A stretch of DNA of 64,000 nt. Source: Atherinomorus stipes. Its lineage: Eukaryota; Chordata; Actinopteri; Atheriniformes; Atherinidae. The stretch spans positions 620,001 through 684,000 of the forward strand of contig JALJCO010012849.1 of NCBI GenBank assembly GCA_023101725.1. The letters are read 5' to 3'. The position numbers were made by a program, and so were the translations under genes. The stretch's first letter is position 1. Each line of letters starts with the position of its first letter. Below the pieces are notes generated by a model that was given only the letters and a program-made list of their open reading frames with translations, searched no databases and was not told where the DNA came from. Below are positions 10,623 to 23,741 of this stretch, in pieces.

Positions 10623-11487
10623 TAAGGCTGTGTGATATACTGATATAATGTCACAATATGATATTCACATGAGAGAGATATGATATTTACACATATCGTT
10701 ATATCCCGGTATTAGTTGTGCAAATTTTTTTGTTTTATTTTTTCGTAATCACCAGGCTGCCCCTCGACTGACTACAAAGGGGTCACCTGATTATTTAATA
10801 AGGGTGGGAAAAAATATTGACACACTGAAATATTGTGATATTTTCATGTGCCGATACCATATTTAAAAACGCGGTATCGATCTATTTTACTAATGAAATC
10901 TCGCAAGATATCGTTTTGTTACAAAATCTCATGAGATTTCATGAAATACTGCGAGATTTCGTAACAGAACGATGAAATCTCACGGTTTTCACGAAATACC
11001 GCCATATTTTATGAAATCTCATGAGATTTCACAATACACTGCAAGATTTTGTAACAAAACGATGATATCTCGCGAGATTTCATTAGTAAAATAGATTGAT
11101 GCCGTGTTTTTAAATATAGATGTGGTATCGGCATATGAAAATATCACGATATTTCAGTGTATCGATATTTTTCCCCACCCCTATTATCTAAACTGTCTGG
11201 AAGATGGTCCTCCCCTACACTTTTACAAAGAAATCATAAAAGCAGCCAACTATCTTTAATTACTTTGATTTAACAAACATTTCTAACCTGTGTTTTGTCA
11301 GTTCCATCACTGCAGTGGAGCGATTCCTTTACACTAAACATATTTCAATACTAAAAAAGAGGTGTTTGATATGAAGTGAAACTTTCAGAGAAATTAGGGT
11401 AAAAATACCAGTATATATCGTATATTGTCATCAACAGTAAAATAAATATATTGTGATGTGATATTTGGTCCATATCGCCCAGCCCTA
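10623..11487. mobile_element. hAT-type MITE (outer element) interrupted by another MITE
   Basis: The ends are TAAGGCTGTGTGATAT and, at the right, ATATCGCCCAGCCCTA, matching the 43619-44048 element. A perfect 8-bp target duplication GTCAGTTT lies at 10615-10622 and 11488-11495. Removing the insert at 10799-11191 leaves 472 bp, close to the 430-bp intact relative. It begins 190 bases after the gene's stop codon. Confidence 0.85.
10799..11183. mobile_element. Foldback MITE nested in the element at 10623-11487
   Basis: It starts TAAGGGTGGGAAAAAATATT and ends TATTTTTCCCCACCCCTA. The flanking 8-mers TTATTTAA (10791-10798) and TTATCTAA (11184-11191) match at 7 of 8 positions, as expected of a hAT-type insertion. 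The two arms are complementary through most of their length. A TCTCGCGAGA palindrome lies at 11068-11077. Confidence 0.85.
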
Positions 11488-11495
11488 GTCAGTTT

Positions 11496-12420
11496 AGCAA
11501 TAAGCTACATGTTGGTTCCAACACATACGCTGGAATTTATCTCAAACACACTAATTAATATGTTCTTGAAGTTCACAAAAAGTAGTTGGACTGTACTAGT
11601 TATATGTGTGACTGACTTAATGATATGTGAGTAGTCAGAAGTGCTAATGAACATTTACAATAAGTGCTACGATATGTTTCCATGTGTCCAAAATGTAATC
11701 TTCCAGTTAGCATTTCCCAATGGGAACTCAGATATTCTGGCTTACCAGTTCACATCATTCTAAAATGCAAACATGCCAACCTGCTCTGTTCTTTTAAATT
11801 CAAAGGTTAAAGAAATCAAGCAGATGGAGGTAAAATATTTAGTAACAGTTTGGTACAAAATATGGTTCATTTATCAGGAAAATGAGAATAACAAAAAAAA
11901 ATTATATATTTAAATATGATGTAATGATGACGCCAATGCTGGCGATTTGTTCACAAGTGCTTGAAATGTTGAGGATGCTCTTTTCTGCAGCACATACATT
12001 TTATTTTTGATTATGGCCTCATTCAGTGTTACCCTTTACTCATCTGGTTATGTATTTGTCATTAACTTTAATTAATAAAATGCATTTTATCTTCAACCTG
12101 TGTGTATCTATAATTTTATTTTTTTTTTAAATTATTTGTTAACAGGTATCTGTGACATATCAAAGAATATGAAGTCAAAACTTTTGTTAACCCATCACAA
12201 CAAATTTTGGTTTGAAGATGGAAAATTTACTCAAAATTTGGCACACAAAAAAAAGTTTGCCAGGTAAGTGGGACCTGAGATTTTTTTTTCTCCCTGAGAA
12301 TGAAAATGAGTTTTAGAGGTGGACAGTAACAGAGCCTCTGTCACACATAATGTTTTTTTGTATTAAAACTCAATTCTAAAAACTAGCGCACAAATTTTAT
12401 GATATTTTCAAACAAAATTA
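11496..12420. other. No gene seen
   Basis: AT-rich single-copy-looking DNA. No splice-flanked coding segment and no repeat could be recognised. Confidence 0.5.
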
Positions 12421-12423
12421 TAT

Positions 12424-12690
12424 TAAAGCAGCACTGTTGAACTTTGGCAGGTTTTTGCACATTGGCGCCCCCTAACAGCACCCCCTTTGGTATCCAAATT
12501 GCATCCTGCCTCTTCTCTAAGCTCTCTCCAGACAGTAAAAGTCAATGTGATGTTGACCTATTGTGTTTCTTTGCTGATGCAGCCATGGTGCACGTGCAAA
12601 TCAACCACTTTGTTGATATCCATTTGCTGGTGGGTGACATGGTTCCATAAAAGAAAACAGAGCTGTCACATGATGCCCCATGTTGGACAA
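12424..12690. repeat. Interspersed repeat, copy related to 51440-51700
   Basis: It starts at a TTAA (12423-12426). It shares GCAGCCATGGTGCAC, GATATCCATTTGCTGGTG and ACAGAGCTGTCACATG with 51612-51700 in the same orientation. Open frames at 12444-12831 are inside this repeat. The right boundary is unclear. Confidence 0.55.
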
Positions 12691-13080
12691 AAGAACGGTA
12701 ATAAAGAGTGGTTTCTCAGCCTTGGGGCCATCAGTGATGGCTTCAGGAATATTTCTAATGAAAGCTAGAGTGCCATCAAAATGAGTCAGAGGCACTGAGT
12801 TGTATTGTAAAAGCGTAGTGTTGCTGTACAAGAATTACAATGTTTATAAAAATATGTTTTTACAAAAACAGAAAAGAGAAAAATAAAACCCCATAAATAA
12901 TGAGAAATTAACTCCCTAATTTGCCTCTATATCATTATGCTAATAACCATGTGCTAATCACCACACATGAAACAATACAACTCTGCCATGTAAAATAATC
13001 TGGAAGGAAGGTGTACTTACTGTATAGTGGCCCCAACACTAAATATTATTCAAAGAACAAGAGCTTCATCCTGTGTAAGA

Positions 13081-13580
13081 AAGGACTGGTTAGAAAAACA
13101 ACCAATCTAGCTGGTTAGAGCAATATTGGTTAGATTAACCAATATTTTGAAAATGTGTTATGACAAGTTCTTTCATAGATAGCGTTGATTACAGAAAGTT
13201 TTGAATTAATGGAACAACAAAACCCCTAAAGACTTATCTAAGGTCACGTTGCAGGTGACAAAACATTAATTATGTATCATAGATATGTTAAAAATCCACA
13301 TATTTCCTTTCAGTTATGTCTGTTGGCCAGTATCTGCAGAAAATTAACATATATCGTGGCATTGAGTCGTCTTCTGTTTCAAAAATTTCTTTCTGTCCAT
13401 GTACTGGATACTTTATTTGGATAGAAAAAAAAAGATCACTTTGACTAAAACATTGGTTAATCTAACTGATATTTGGGACGTTTTATCCCCAAAAATTGGT
13501 TGGATACATCAGTACCAACCAGACTGGTCAAATTCAATCATTTTTTTGGTTGTTTCAACCAATCTGTTTGTAGGGTTTAC
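13081..13580. mobile_element. Probable palindromic element rich in TTGGTT/AACCAA
   Basis: The left side has ACTGGTTAGAAAAACAACCA and ATTGGTTAGATTAACCAAT; the right side has AACATTGGTTAATCTAACTG and GGTTGTTTCAACCAATCTG. The repeated inverted TTGGTT blocks suggest a foldback element, but exact ends and a target duplication were not found. Confidence 0.4.
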
Positions 13581-13584
13581 TTGA

Positions 13585-15500
13585 GATCAGATCTGGGAAT
13601 CAATTTTTAAAAAATACTTATTTCTAATGAAAAAACAGAATGAAATAATACCTGTTAAGAGTTAACTCATCAGTTCAAGCAAGTCTAGAGAATAGAAAAC
13701 TTTTCTATTGTTAAAACCCATTAGTGTTTCCATTTTAAAAAATCCCTTCCTCTTAGATGAAACACTTCTGCTGTAAGTGATACTTAACATTTCCCACTTT
13801 TCCCTGTAATTAAAATTCAGCGATTATTACTTCAGTGATACCTTTAAAGGTTCTAATTGGAAAATTCTCATGATAGAGAGCAGAATAAATATAAACCTGA
13901 AAAATATATCAGATAGATTTCAAAGCATTTTTCTCAGTTGTTTCATGATCCAGTTGAAGTGTGTGATGGCGTTACTCGACATAACAACCTTGATTTGTTG
14001 GGAATTTCCTGTTTTATTCTTTTGTTGTGCTCAGAACATTTTTACTACGATCCAGTGTTGAGCTGTAATCAACCTCTTCCTCGTTCCCATGAGACATCTG
14101 TTCTGCTCTCACAGATTTTTACTCTGCTGGCGTATAATGCAACAAGCAGGTTATTTCAACCAGCTGCCTCTTGAATCTTGATCCTGTTGAAAATATGAGT
14201 GCAGTGCATCCACGGTGCTAAAACAGGTGGGTGAGACAGGTTAGATCAGTCCCTCCATGAATGATGATGTTGACTTTTGAGCTACATTAACTCCAATCAG
14301 ATAAAAAGTTGTTGACATCAGAGTTCACTTCTAAATGTTGCATGTTTGGCACTTCACAGTGTTGGAAGTTGAAGCACAAGGGAGCAAACTAAAAGGTCAC
14401 ATTATTTGGATTTTCTCACCTTTAAATGTGTTTTGCCTCAAGGGGAAATGACTTGCAAGGACACTAGCTGCCCTGGTCTCATGTTTACTGTACCCAACCT
14501 TGGCTTACAAGATGGCAAAGGCATTAACGGTTTGAGAAAAAGTGCCACGACCCGAGGGAGAGCTTGTGATCAGTAGCAGCCAAGATGTGTACCATAGTGC
14601 ATACAAATATGGCCTAATTTGTCTTATCTTCCACGCACTGTTTCACACTTCAAAGTAGTCTGGGTGAGCCGTGTGATGCCGCTCAGGATCAGACTGATTA
14701 TATTGTAGTTTACCACTAGATGGCATACATGTACTTTACAGGAGTGTTTATAATTGTACAGCTAAAATATCAGATAATTGGGTTACCAGTTTGTGTCTTT
14801 GTACACGTCTGTCACACAGACTGGATCTAATGCTTCGATTTCTACACATCTCATTGGATGTACTCAGATATATTTACACAAACTTGATTTATCTGTTTTC
14901 TCAGTTGATTTGAAAGCTTTGATTGATAATCTCTAAGTTAAAGCAGTTGCCACTTGAAATTTCTGTTAAAGGCAATGCAGTGACATAAACAGTCTCCGTC
15001 TCAAGCGTTCTCCCATTCTTCTTCATCTAATTACCTTTCTTATTGGTTCCACCCCGCCTCAGGCGTCCAAACGCAGGGGCACGTCCTCTAATCAATCCTA
15101 ACTTTATTACCACTTAAATATTTCATGTGAGATGAGATGGGGCTTTGGAATTATCTACAGGTAGACAAGAAGTCCACAAACCTATGCACGACTAACTTGA
15201 TTGTTTTCTGCTGTGAAACTGGTTCCTGATTAACTCTACAGGTGGAAGGAAAACATTTACATAAGGAGAGAAAATTATAGGAAGACCAAGTCATGAATAT
15301 TGAGATCACTGGCATTAGTGTTTAATCCAATAATACAAAATGAGTTTTAAATCTAAAAACGTTTGCTTTGGAAAGATTATTTATTTTTTCACCCCTCTAG
15401 AAGGGGCCAGAGGGGTGACAAGGGGGGTCATAGGCCAGCCCTAAAATTTGACTTGTGCTATAGGTGGCACCACAACAATAGTCAGATTCTAAACTAAAAA
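13585..15500. other. No gene seen
   Basis: Mixed composition, no convincing exon. A lineage-specific block beginning at about 15390 (AGGGGCCAGAGGGGTGACAA) resembles part of 16560-16620 and may be a further repeat. Confidence 0.45.
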
Positions 15501-15509
15501 TACCTTTTT

Positions 15510-16738
15510 ACGGTGGCCCAGAAGGGTCACAACACAATTAACCAAAACACTGCTAAATTAAAAGCAACACACATGAGTAGCCACAGCACAACAACATAAG
15601 CTACAACACAAAAGCTGCAATGGAAGTTGTTTTTCTTTAGATTTCACCGCTGGAAATGACATCGTGCCACAGGAAGCGGCCGACTTTCAATCCAAACAGA
15701 TGAAAAGCCAACGATTGTCAGAAATATTTGGGGCAAAACTGCCATTCAGGACGGGATAGGAGGGTTTTGGGTTGGCCAAATAGGGTGAGTATGGGCAAAC
15801 TGGGACAGTTAAGCTTAATCTTTACATATGTTTACTTCTGTTACTAAATATCACCATTGAGCTCATCATAGGGCAGCATGAGATTAAAACAAAAGGTTTC
15901 TGTGTGGATGATGTGGATGTTTGGTTCATAATCAGAAATTATGTTGAAGTTACATTTTCATTTTCAGAAAGTGTCCCAGTTGACCCATACTCACCCTACC
16001 TACTGTCACCAACAAAGCATATAATAACACAACTCACACACACAACTGCATATCTGAGTTTGTCATCCACACACAACTTGTTGAAACCTTGTAAAACTTA
16101 CAGTAAGGTGATCACATATACACTTAACTCATGGTGCCAGATGGAAAAGGAGAAGACACAAGGCATGATGGGAAATATTCAAACAAACCTGCCCCATTAC
16201 CTACGATAACTGCCATATACTGAATGTGTTCCGGTGCTGTTGTCAAACCAATCATAAGAATTTTACCATTGAATTGCTTCATTGTTAGACAAATCTACAT
16301 TGATGTGATGCTTTTCAAATTCTGATTATCAATATTTTGTGCGATATTAAACTGATCATTGGGAAAACGTAAATGTGGCGGGGTGTGTTGTTTGGAAGGT
16401 GGAGCAGCATGTAGACGAGGCGCAGCTGCATCTTATCACCTGCCTTTTACTGCATTACTGAGCTGCACATCCCATATTTCTGGACAATTCCTCATGCTCA
16501 TATGGGTCAATTCTTCCTAATTCGGTCTAGATAACATTTCTCTGTCCTTGTCCTCGCAGTGTTATGGGTGGGCCTGCTGGGTCTAGGCCCCCCCACTTGT
16601 GCTATGGGCCCATTCTTAGAGAAAGCGCGACCACTTCAAATTGAAAAAGAATAAATAAATAGATGGAGGAAACTCGCAAGAGCTATTACTTTCTGAGAAA
16701 CACTGATCACTCAGACAAGGACCCTTCTGGGCCACCGT
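15510..16738. mobile_element. hAT-type non-autonomous element, ACGGTGGCCCAGAAGGGTC ends
   Basis: Perfect inverted ends of 19 bases (ACGGTGGCCCAGAAGGGTC / GACCCTTCTGGGCCACCGT) are flanked by a perfect 8-bp duplication ACCTTTTT (15502-15509, 16739-16746). The element is 1229 bp with no transposase frame; the open frame at 15904-16209 is not recognisable. A smaller palindrome lies inside it (15781-15998). Confidence 0.88.
15781..15998. mobile_element. Short palindromic MITE nested in the 15510-16738 element
   Basis: Ends TAGGGTGAGTATGGGCAAAC and, inverted from the right, TAGGGTGAGTATGGGTCAAC match at about 24 of 27 bases. Length is 218 bp. No target duplication was identified. Confidence 0.65.
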
Positions 16739-16746
16739 ACCTTTTT

Positions 16747-19560
16747 CATCCTAAGAAAACAAATGTTGACTAAAAAAATATCATGGGTTAGTTCTGTCTA
16801 CATGTTTTGCTGCCAATCTTTTTTTTTTTCTTTTTTTTTTTTTTTACGAGACGACCACTTAATAATCACATCAATGTCCTCTAAAATCTAAACTCTGTTA
16901 AAAAAAGAAAAAAGAAAGAAAAGAACAGTCCAATTTACATACAGCACAGTATGGCACCCTTCTCCTGTGCCCCTGCCCCTAGATGAACAAACTGGTGAAA
17001 TAGTCGGGTCAGAGAGGATTTTACTTTCTGGAAGCAGAGTTTTGTCATCAAAGCATGCCGCTTTTAAAGGTATTTTTGCCCAGTCATGCCAGCTAAAGTA
17101 AAACAGTAAAAAAGAGTGGAAATTTCTGTTAACTTCCATCTAGCCTTTACAAAGACTGCTGAATTTACAGTATATTTTAGCAAGTGGTTGAGAGGTACAA
17201 ACTCGTTCACATCAAAGCGAAGATTCAGGATTAAAAGCAGCAGCTAACATTACCAGTAATTTCAGACTTACACGCATTTTTGGAGTTTAATCATGCTTTT
17301 CATGCAGTAATTCTAGTTATTTGACATTATTCTAACAGAAAAACTTAAAGTCTCTGTATATAGAACAGGAGAACAGTATTCCCCTGTGGCCGAGTCAGGG
17401 CACATGATCAGTCAGAGACATAGTGACATGACCGCACACCGTCACACGGTCAATGCAGAAGAGTGAACGGTTGTCTTTTCCACTCTTCTGTTAACGCAAA
17501 AGGCTCACTGTGATCAAATGGATTGTCCTGAGAAACACCGATGAGGAAGTAGGAAATGGAAAAACTATACAGCACTTCGCATAAGGCAAATGGCTGTGAA
17601 AGTAAAAGTATAAAAGTATCAAATAACCTGGCCAGAGCAAACCTTGTTCTTTTGAGGTAACAAATTATATTTCCCGGCTCTTGCAGAATACGCACAAACT
17701 ATTACTAACAAAGATTGGGGCAACAAAATCATTTTAAAGGGAGATTTAAAAAGGTAAGGCATGCCTTACAGCACATCTGAGAAAATGCATCTGCTCTGAA
17801 AATATGTAATAGGTTAACTAAGAGTAGTAGGCATGAAATAAATGGTTGCTTAAAAGAATTTCTAGCTAGTGTACAGTGTTGGATAAACGGACAAGGTAGC
17901 AGGAACTGGTTGTAATGGTCAGAAATAAAGTGGGAGCAAAATCAGGAAGGTAGTCCCATACATGGATGTACAACTAACCATCTTTTCAAAATGCAATGTT
18001 AGAGACAGAGAAACAAGAAGCAAAGGAATTACTAACGGGAGACATTCTCTGCTGAGAAAAACACCACCACACACATCAGCTGGGTCAAAAGATTATTTTG
18101 TTATGTTGTGGAGTCAGACTGAACACTTTCTGTGCAGTTACTGTGTTATCTGGTGGCAACACAGAATAGCAAAGGAGGGTTTTATGACAGTTAAGGCCCA
18201 TGTTCACCAACAGGTCTGGGTAGGTCGGGTACAGGTCAGGATGTTTTCTTTGCATTTGCATTTGCAGGGGGCAAAAACTGGGGAGGGTGTCAAAATATCT
18301 GATCCAACCCATCCTAGGTCTTTTTAACCCTCCCGTTGGGGTCGCAAACTTACCACTAAGGACCTAAAGGGTGGAATTTGACACACTGCAATCTGCTGAT
18401 TGGTCGATGAATCGTCAGTTTGCATGAGACTCAGAAAAAAATCAGAGATCTGCATGTTTGAATATACTGCTGATTTTATGTTGGTTAAAGCTGCATGTAA
18501 AGAAGAAAGCAAACAAACAGCTTTGTTTTTTTGTGTTTGTTATAATTCCAGGAAGCCATTACACGACTATGACATCACGCTGTTGTGTTGCTGATGTACT
18601 GCTACTGTATTTGGCTCATACTGTACGTCAATACCGGGTAATGGTACAGCTGGCTGAACCAGTCCATACCAAACAGCCTTCTCCTTGGTGGAAACGGGTT
18701 TTTCACTTTACTTTTAGTAGTGTTTGTAGTACAATGCTGTTACAACAGGTTTGGCTAACGTACAGTGTGTAAGCTGGCTGCATGTGTTTGAATCAAAGCT
18801 GTTGGAGGTTTCCATTTCAGTTGCACCATCTTTTATTATATTTTATGTTTGTGAATATGTGAATTTAATGCATTTTCATGTTGCCTTGTGTTGACTGAAG
18901 GTGACATGAAATTAAATCTGGCTTGTGCCAAATAAAACTTTTGTTTATTTTATTTTAAAGCATAGCAGGGTTCCATAAAACACACAATGCACACCATAAA
19001 AAGTTACCTAATTGCTTCACTGCTATTAAGATGTACTTTCATTTTATAGTTGTTGCCTTAGTCTTTGCACCAACACGTGCTTTCTCAGACACATGAAGTG
19101 TTTAATCAATAGTTCCACTTTCCCTCTGTAATGGGAGATGCAGGGAGCACGCATATATTACTTTTAATATAAAACATATTAATAATGCATGATGGATTTT
19201 GCATACTATGCCCTCGGACCCAGATAACATAGCTGAAGACTGTTTTATTGCTTGTCTTTGCAAATTAGTCATTTAAACTTTAATCCTCTTGTTTTCAGTA
19301 GACACAGCTCCGTGTAATTGCATTATTATTTCACCATGCTTCTAATTATAGCTTTTGTCATTTCTTTATTTTGGCGTTGGCTACTTTTAACCTGCAGCAG
19401 CCTCCAGTAACAGATACTGATCAACCTTGTTTTTGAATCCCAAAAACTCTTTTATTATTTAACAAACTACAAAATATGATGTCAAATGCAGCAACACAAG
19501 TTTTGTTGTGAAATCAACAATCACATGCACAGACGTAGCAGAGGCTTCATTTTGACAAAA
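16747..19560. other. No gene seen
   Basis: T-rich tract at 16820-16846. Otherwise ordinary sequence with many short open frames on both strands, none with splice sites plus a recognisable domain. Bases 18620-18720 contain a GGAAACGGGTT block common in fish repeats, not resolved. Confidence 0.4.
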
Positions 19561-19574
19561 CAGCTTTTTTTTTG

Positions 19575-19600
19575 TCATATATATATATATATATATATAA
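19575..19600. repeat. (AT)n microsatellite
   Basis: About 11-12 AT units directly before the LINE tail at 19617. Confidence 0.9.
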
Positions 19601-19616
19601 ATATAAATATATTGTA

Positions 19617-19684
19617 GTTATTGCTGCAGTGAAAACTGGAATTTCCCCACTGTGGGACGAATAAAGGTGTCTTGTCTTATCTTT
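19617..19684 (+). mobile_element. L2-type LINE 3' tail fragment
   Basis: TGGAATTTCCCCACTGTGGG followed by ACGAATAAAGG and TCTTGTCTTATCTT is the usual 3' end of L2-group LINEs. No ORF2 sequence precedes it. Confidence 0.6.
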
Positions 19685-20941
19685 CCCCACCAAATAAATG
19701 GAATAACATTGATATTTCCTTCTCAGTTGGCTTGTTGTCTCTGCACGAGAGCTCATCTTCAACTTCAATGGCCTGCATAGAAAACAAAATTCTGACTAAT
19801 GAAACCAAGGATTTGCATCAACAAACAGATTTCTCTGTCAAATAAATGCGAGCTTTCAAACAGATCCACTGACCTGTATTGTAATGGATTTTAGACAGTT
19901 GTGGCCTCCAGCTTTACAAAATAAGAGTTTAAACCTTGAGAGAAATCATCAATAACCAATCTCATGTGTCCCAAGAAAGCTCCCTTTTTCTGCTCATATT
20001 TTCAGAGAAGTGATAAAAGATACTGTATAAATGGATGAGTGGAGATGTTGCTTTATTTCCTCTAATGAGGCTACCTGACAGATTTCCAAGCAACAGTGAA
20101 GTGTTTGTGTGTATACTATTGACTCTCTGATGAAGCATCTTCAGAAAAATGTGTTTAAAAAAAAGAGTCCAGCATCGATAAGGGAAAGAAAAGAAATAAA
20201 GATTGTTTTCTTTGAAAGAATTTTGTGATGTTAAATTGTAAAAAAAAAAAAAAAAGAAAAAAAAGTAATGATAAATTTTTAAAAAAGACTAATTAAAGAA
20301 AGTTGACTTCACATTTCAGTGTGGTTGCCAGTGTAATGAATAATAACTGGGGAATAAGTTGTCACACATCATTAATCTGGGAAACGTCTGAGCTTTACTG
20401 GCTCATATTTCAAAGAATATTTGTGAATATCTAATTAACATGACCAAAGCTTCTGTGTGATGACTGTTAGCAGCGACTCCTTGTCATTGGTGCAATCATG
20501 CTCATATGATGCAATGTGTTTTCAGCCTGATCGCAGGGAGACTTTCAAACTTAAATTTTTCACCAAAGAATTATTGTTTATGAGCTGTTATTATCTATAT
20601 TTAAATATATGATATTCATAACACCAACACGCCTGAGTCAGCTGTGTAGAGCAGGGATACATTGAAAACCTGCAAAATTGTGGCCCTATAGGGATGAATT
20701 GAGTAGCCTTGGCCTTTATGGTTTCTCATGCTAGTTTTTCGGAAAGTTTTTCAAATCTTTAGTTTTTCCTGATTGATTTTCAGTCAGTGTTTTGGCTTAA
20801 TTCTTGATTTATTTTGTGATATTTGTGCTTTTAGTTTAGCTTTGCCTCCTGTCTTTGTTTCACACTTCAGTGTTACTATGGTTTTCTTCCCCAGCGTGTT
20901 TTTCCTTCACCTCATATCTGCTCCTCTTCTGACTTTTCACC

Positions 20942-20980
20942 ATTTAAAATAAAAAAAATAATAATAATAATAATAAAAGC
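20942..20980. repeat. (AAT)n microsatellite
   Basis: Seven or so AAT units bordered by A-rich sequence. Confidence 0.85.
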
Positions 20981-21075
20981 ACAATTTAGGCTATTAAAGG
21001 CAGGTTCCTCTAAATCCAATATTTATTCACTTATTCATTCCATGAAACCTTTTAATTTATGTAGACTGCTGTTAG

Positions 21076-21394
21076 TAGGGCTAGGAAAAAATATTGATAC
21101 ACTGAAATATCGTGATACTTCATATGCAGATATCATATAGATATTTAGAAATGCGATATTGACCTATTTTACTAATGAAATATTGTGAGATTTCATCATT
21201 ATCTCATTAAATCTTGCAAGATTTCACGAAAAACCTGGAGACTTTGTGACCGGGAGATTTCATGACCGAACCACGAAATCTCGCGAGATTTTGTTGGTGA
21301 CATAGATCGATATCACATTTTTAAATACCGATTTGATATCAGCATATGAAAATATCGCGATGTTTCAGTGTATCGATATTTTTTCCCAGCCCTA
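21076..21394. mobile_element. Foldback MITE, TAGGGCTnGGAAAAAATAT family
   Basis: It starts TAGGGCTAGGAAAAAATATT and ends ATTTTTTCCCAGCCCTA. Flanks GCTGTTAG and GCTGTTTA match at 6 of 8. It is the same family as 10799-11183 and 149-569. It carries TCTCGCGAGA at 21279-21288. Confidence 0.8.
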
Positions 21395-21402
21395 GCTGTT
21401 TA

Positions 21403-23733
21403 TGTTTAATTATTATTATGAAATTATTATAAATGATTCTATATTTTTCATCATTATTTTTGCACATCCATTTCACCATGTTTTTAAAAGGATTTGAATT
21501 ATTTCTGCAATGTGTCAATTTCATTTTCTACTCTGTAAAGCACATAGAATTGCTTTTAAGTATGAAACGGGCTACATAAATAAACTTGCATTGCCTCACA
21601 TAAAACCATGGACCATCTACATTTTAATCAAATAATAAACTTGTTGCATATCAGGAAAATTCCACTGAACTCAGCTTTCTGTAACAGTTAAAAGGGCAAA
21701 CTGATATTTCATCTACTCTAAGTAAATATGTTAACACCTGTGGTTGCCCTATCGACATATAACAGTGTACCGCTTTTGTTAAACCCAACACCAAAAGGCC
21801 TAGCTCATCCAGAAGACTTTTTTTTTATTATTAAGGAATGTTAGAGAGCAGAATGGTCGCTTCAAACACAAACTCATTCACTTCTATTTCTGTACCCACA
21901 TCACAAGCAAACACAGCACAGATGTAGCTCTCTCCTGCTGCTCTGAGCGACAGAATAAGGCTAGTCCTGGAACAGGAAACAACAACCACGACCAAACGCT
22001 CGGGCTGCGCTTCAGGCGTGTGTCTGTGCATGCAAATATGTGTGTGCTATGGTGGGACTGGTGGGAGGGGTGGCCATCTGTCCTGGCCTATTACCTCCAT
22101 CACAGGAGGGCTTTTCCACACAATACACAACCTCAAAGATGTTGTGACACATAAATTGTGTAAGAAAGGACGGGGTGAGACTGACTGAGGGCTTTGTTTT
22201 CATACGGTGTTTTGTTTAATGGCTGCTTTGAGAGAATATCGCATCTTGACATCACCATTGGGAGGAAGTGGTGACATGGAGAGGGGATGGAGGGAAGGGC
22301 AGAGCGGTGGCGCACAGAGATGACACGGCAGATGGCTGATTGGAGATTATCACTGTGGGAGGAAACACCAGGAAGTCAATTAGGGGAGGGGACAGTGACA
22401 CGCAGATGGTCAGAGGACCAATCAAAATTCTTCATAATTTATCTTTCAGTTTCAGTGTAAACATGAAGGTGATTACTGGGAAAAGCTAAAAGAAGAGTGT
22501 TCATTTTCTAGAAACAGGTTTCCACAAATTGGCTTTTGAGTGAGATTATTGGTGTGTGAAGATGTTTGTGTCTATTTGTCCGGACCTGTTGAGATGTGCA
22601 GTGAAGTCTGTCAGCTCCGAGCCACAGACTTAATGAACTGTTTTAGCAGGTTATTATGGCTGAGACCTCTGGGAAGTTCTTTTAATTATTGGTAAAGGGA
22701 GAGGAACGGGTAGTGTTGGTGTGTCTGTGTGGTGCAGATGGTGAAGGAAGGCTGGCAGAGAAAGGCAAAGATGATGAAAATGAAACTTTCTCTTTCACCT
22801 TACTGTTTTCTCTCCTTTTTCAACAAGACATTCTTTTCTATGTCTAGATTTGACTTTTCAAACACATCAACACATCATGAGCAAAATCAGCCACTGGCGC
22901 TGCAAGGCTGCACATTTCTGCGTTTAATCTGCAAAGTAACATGTTTCGCTTCACAAAAATTTACATGGACATCTTTTATATTACACATAGAACATTAGAA
23001 GAGGCAATCCCGACTACTTTGACATGGTACTGCAGAGTTAATATGGATGCATTGTTGGAAGTCAATTGAATGATGCTAGTAGTGACAAAGAACGGTTAGC
23101 TACAGGTGGCTGCTCTGAGTAGCTGCTATAGTAGCAGAAAAAGTATATTAGAATAATACAGTATTACATTCAAAGACATGAAAACATTAGAAACATGCGG
23201 CTGATTGGTTGGTCAGATGAGTTGTGCATTTTTATCCATGCTAGGATAGGCTCGGACCTTCATGCTGCTACACAGCTGCTAGCAGTAGCAGCTATACTTT
23301 CACCAGCTTAGCAACTGCTGTTGCAATGACTGTCCCCTTTAAAAGTCTATTTAGCCTTTTAACATATTATTAAGTAACTGGATGAACCTGGGCTGGCCCA
23401 AGCCTTCATGGCGCCCTAAGCAGATTTTGATTTTATGCATTGCAGTTTATTTTGAAGATACAGTATCTCAGTGACCAGAAAGATGGATGAATGGTCATTT
23501 ATTTATTCTGCTGCACATCTTTTATCTTGCGCACAACTCACATGTATTAAGACCTTCAAGAAATAATTAAGTTATTATCAATATTAAGCGGTCATCTAAT
23601 GTAAAAAGTGAAGCAAAATTACTCAAAGCAAAAAACAAAACAACAACAACGAAACACTTATACTAGTCTCATGTTTCTTTAGGATTATCCTGCAAACAGT
23701 TGTTATACTTCCGCTTGCATTTTACCTCGTATA
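21403..23733. other. No gene seen; possible regulatory stretch near 22.2-22.5 kb
   Basis: Bases 22180-22450 have balanced composition, no repeat signature and packed AT-motif/GATA-like words (TGATTGGAGATTATCACTG). This is compatible with conserved non-coding DNA, but only alignment could show it. The remainder shows nothing recognisable. Confidence 0.35.
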
Positions 23734-23741
23734 ATTCAGCC

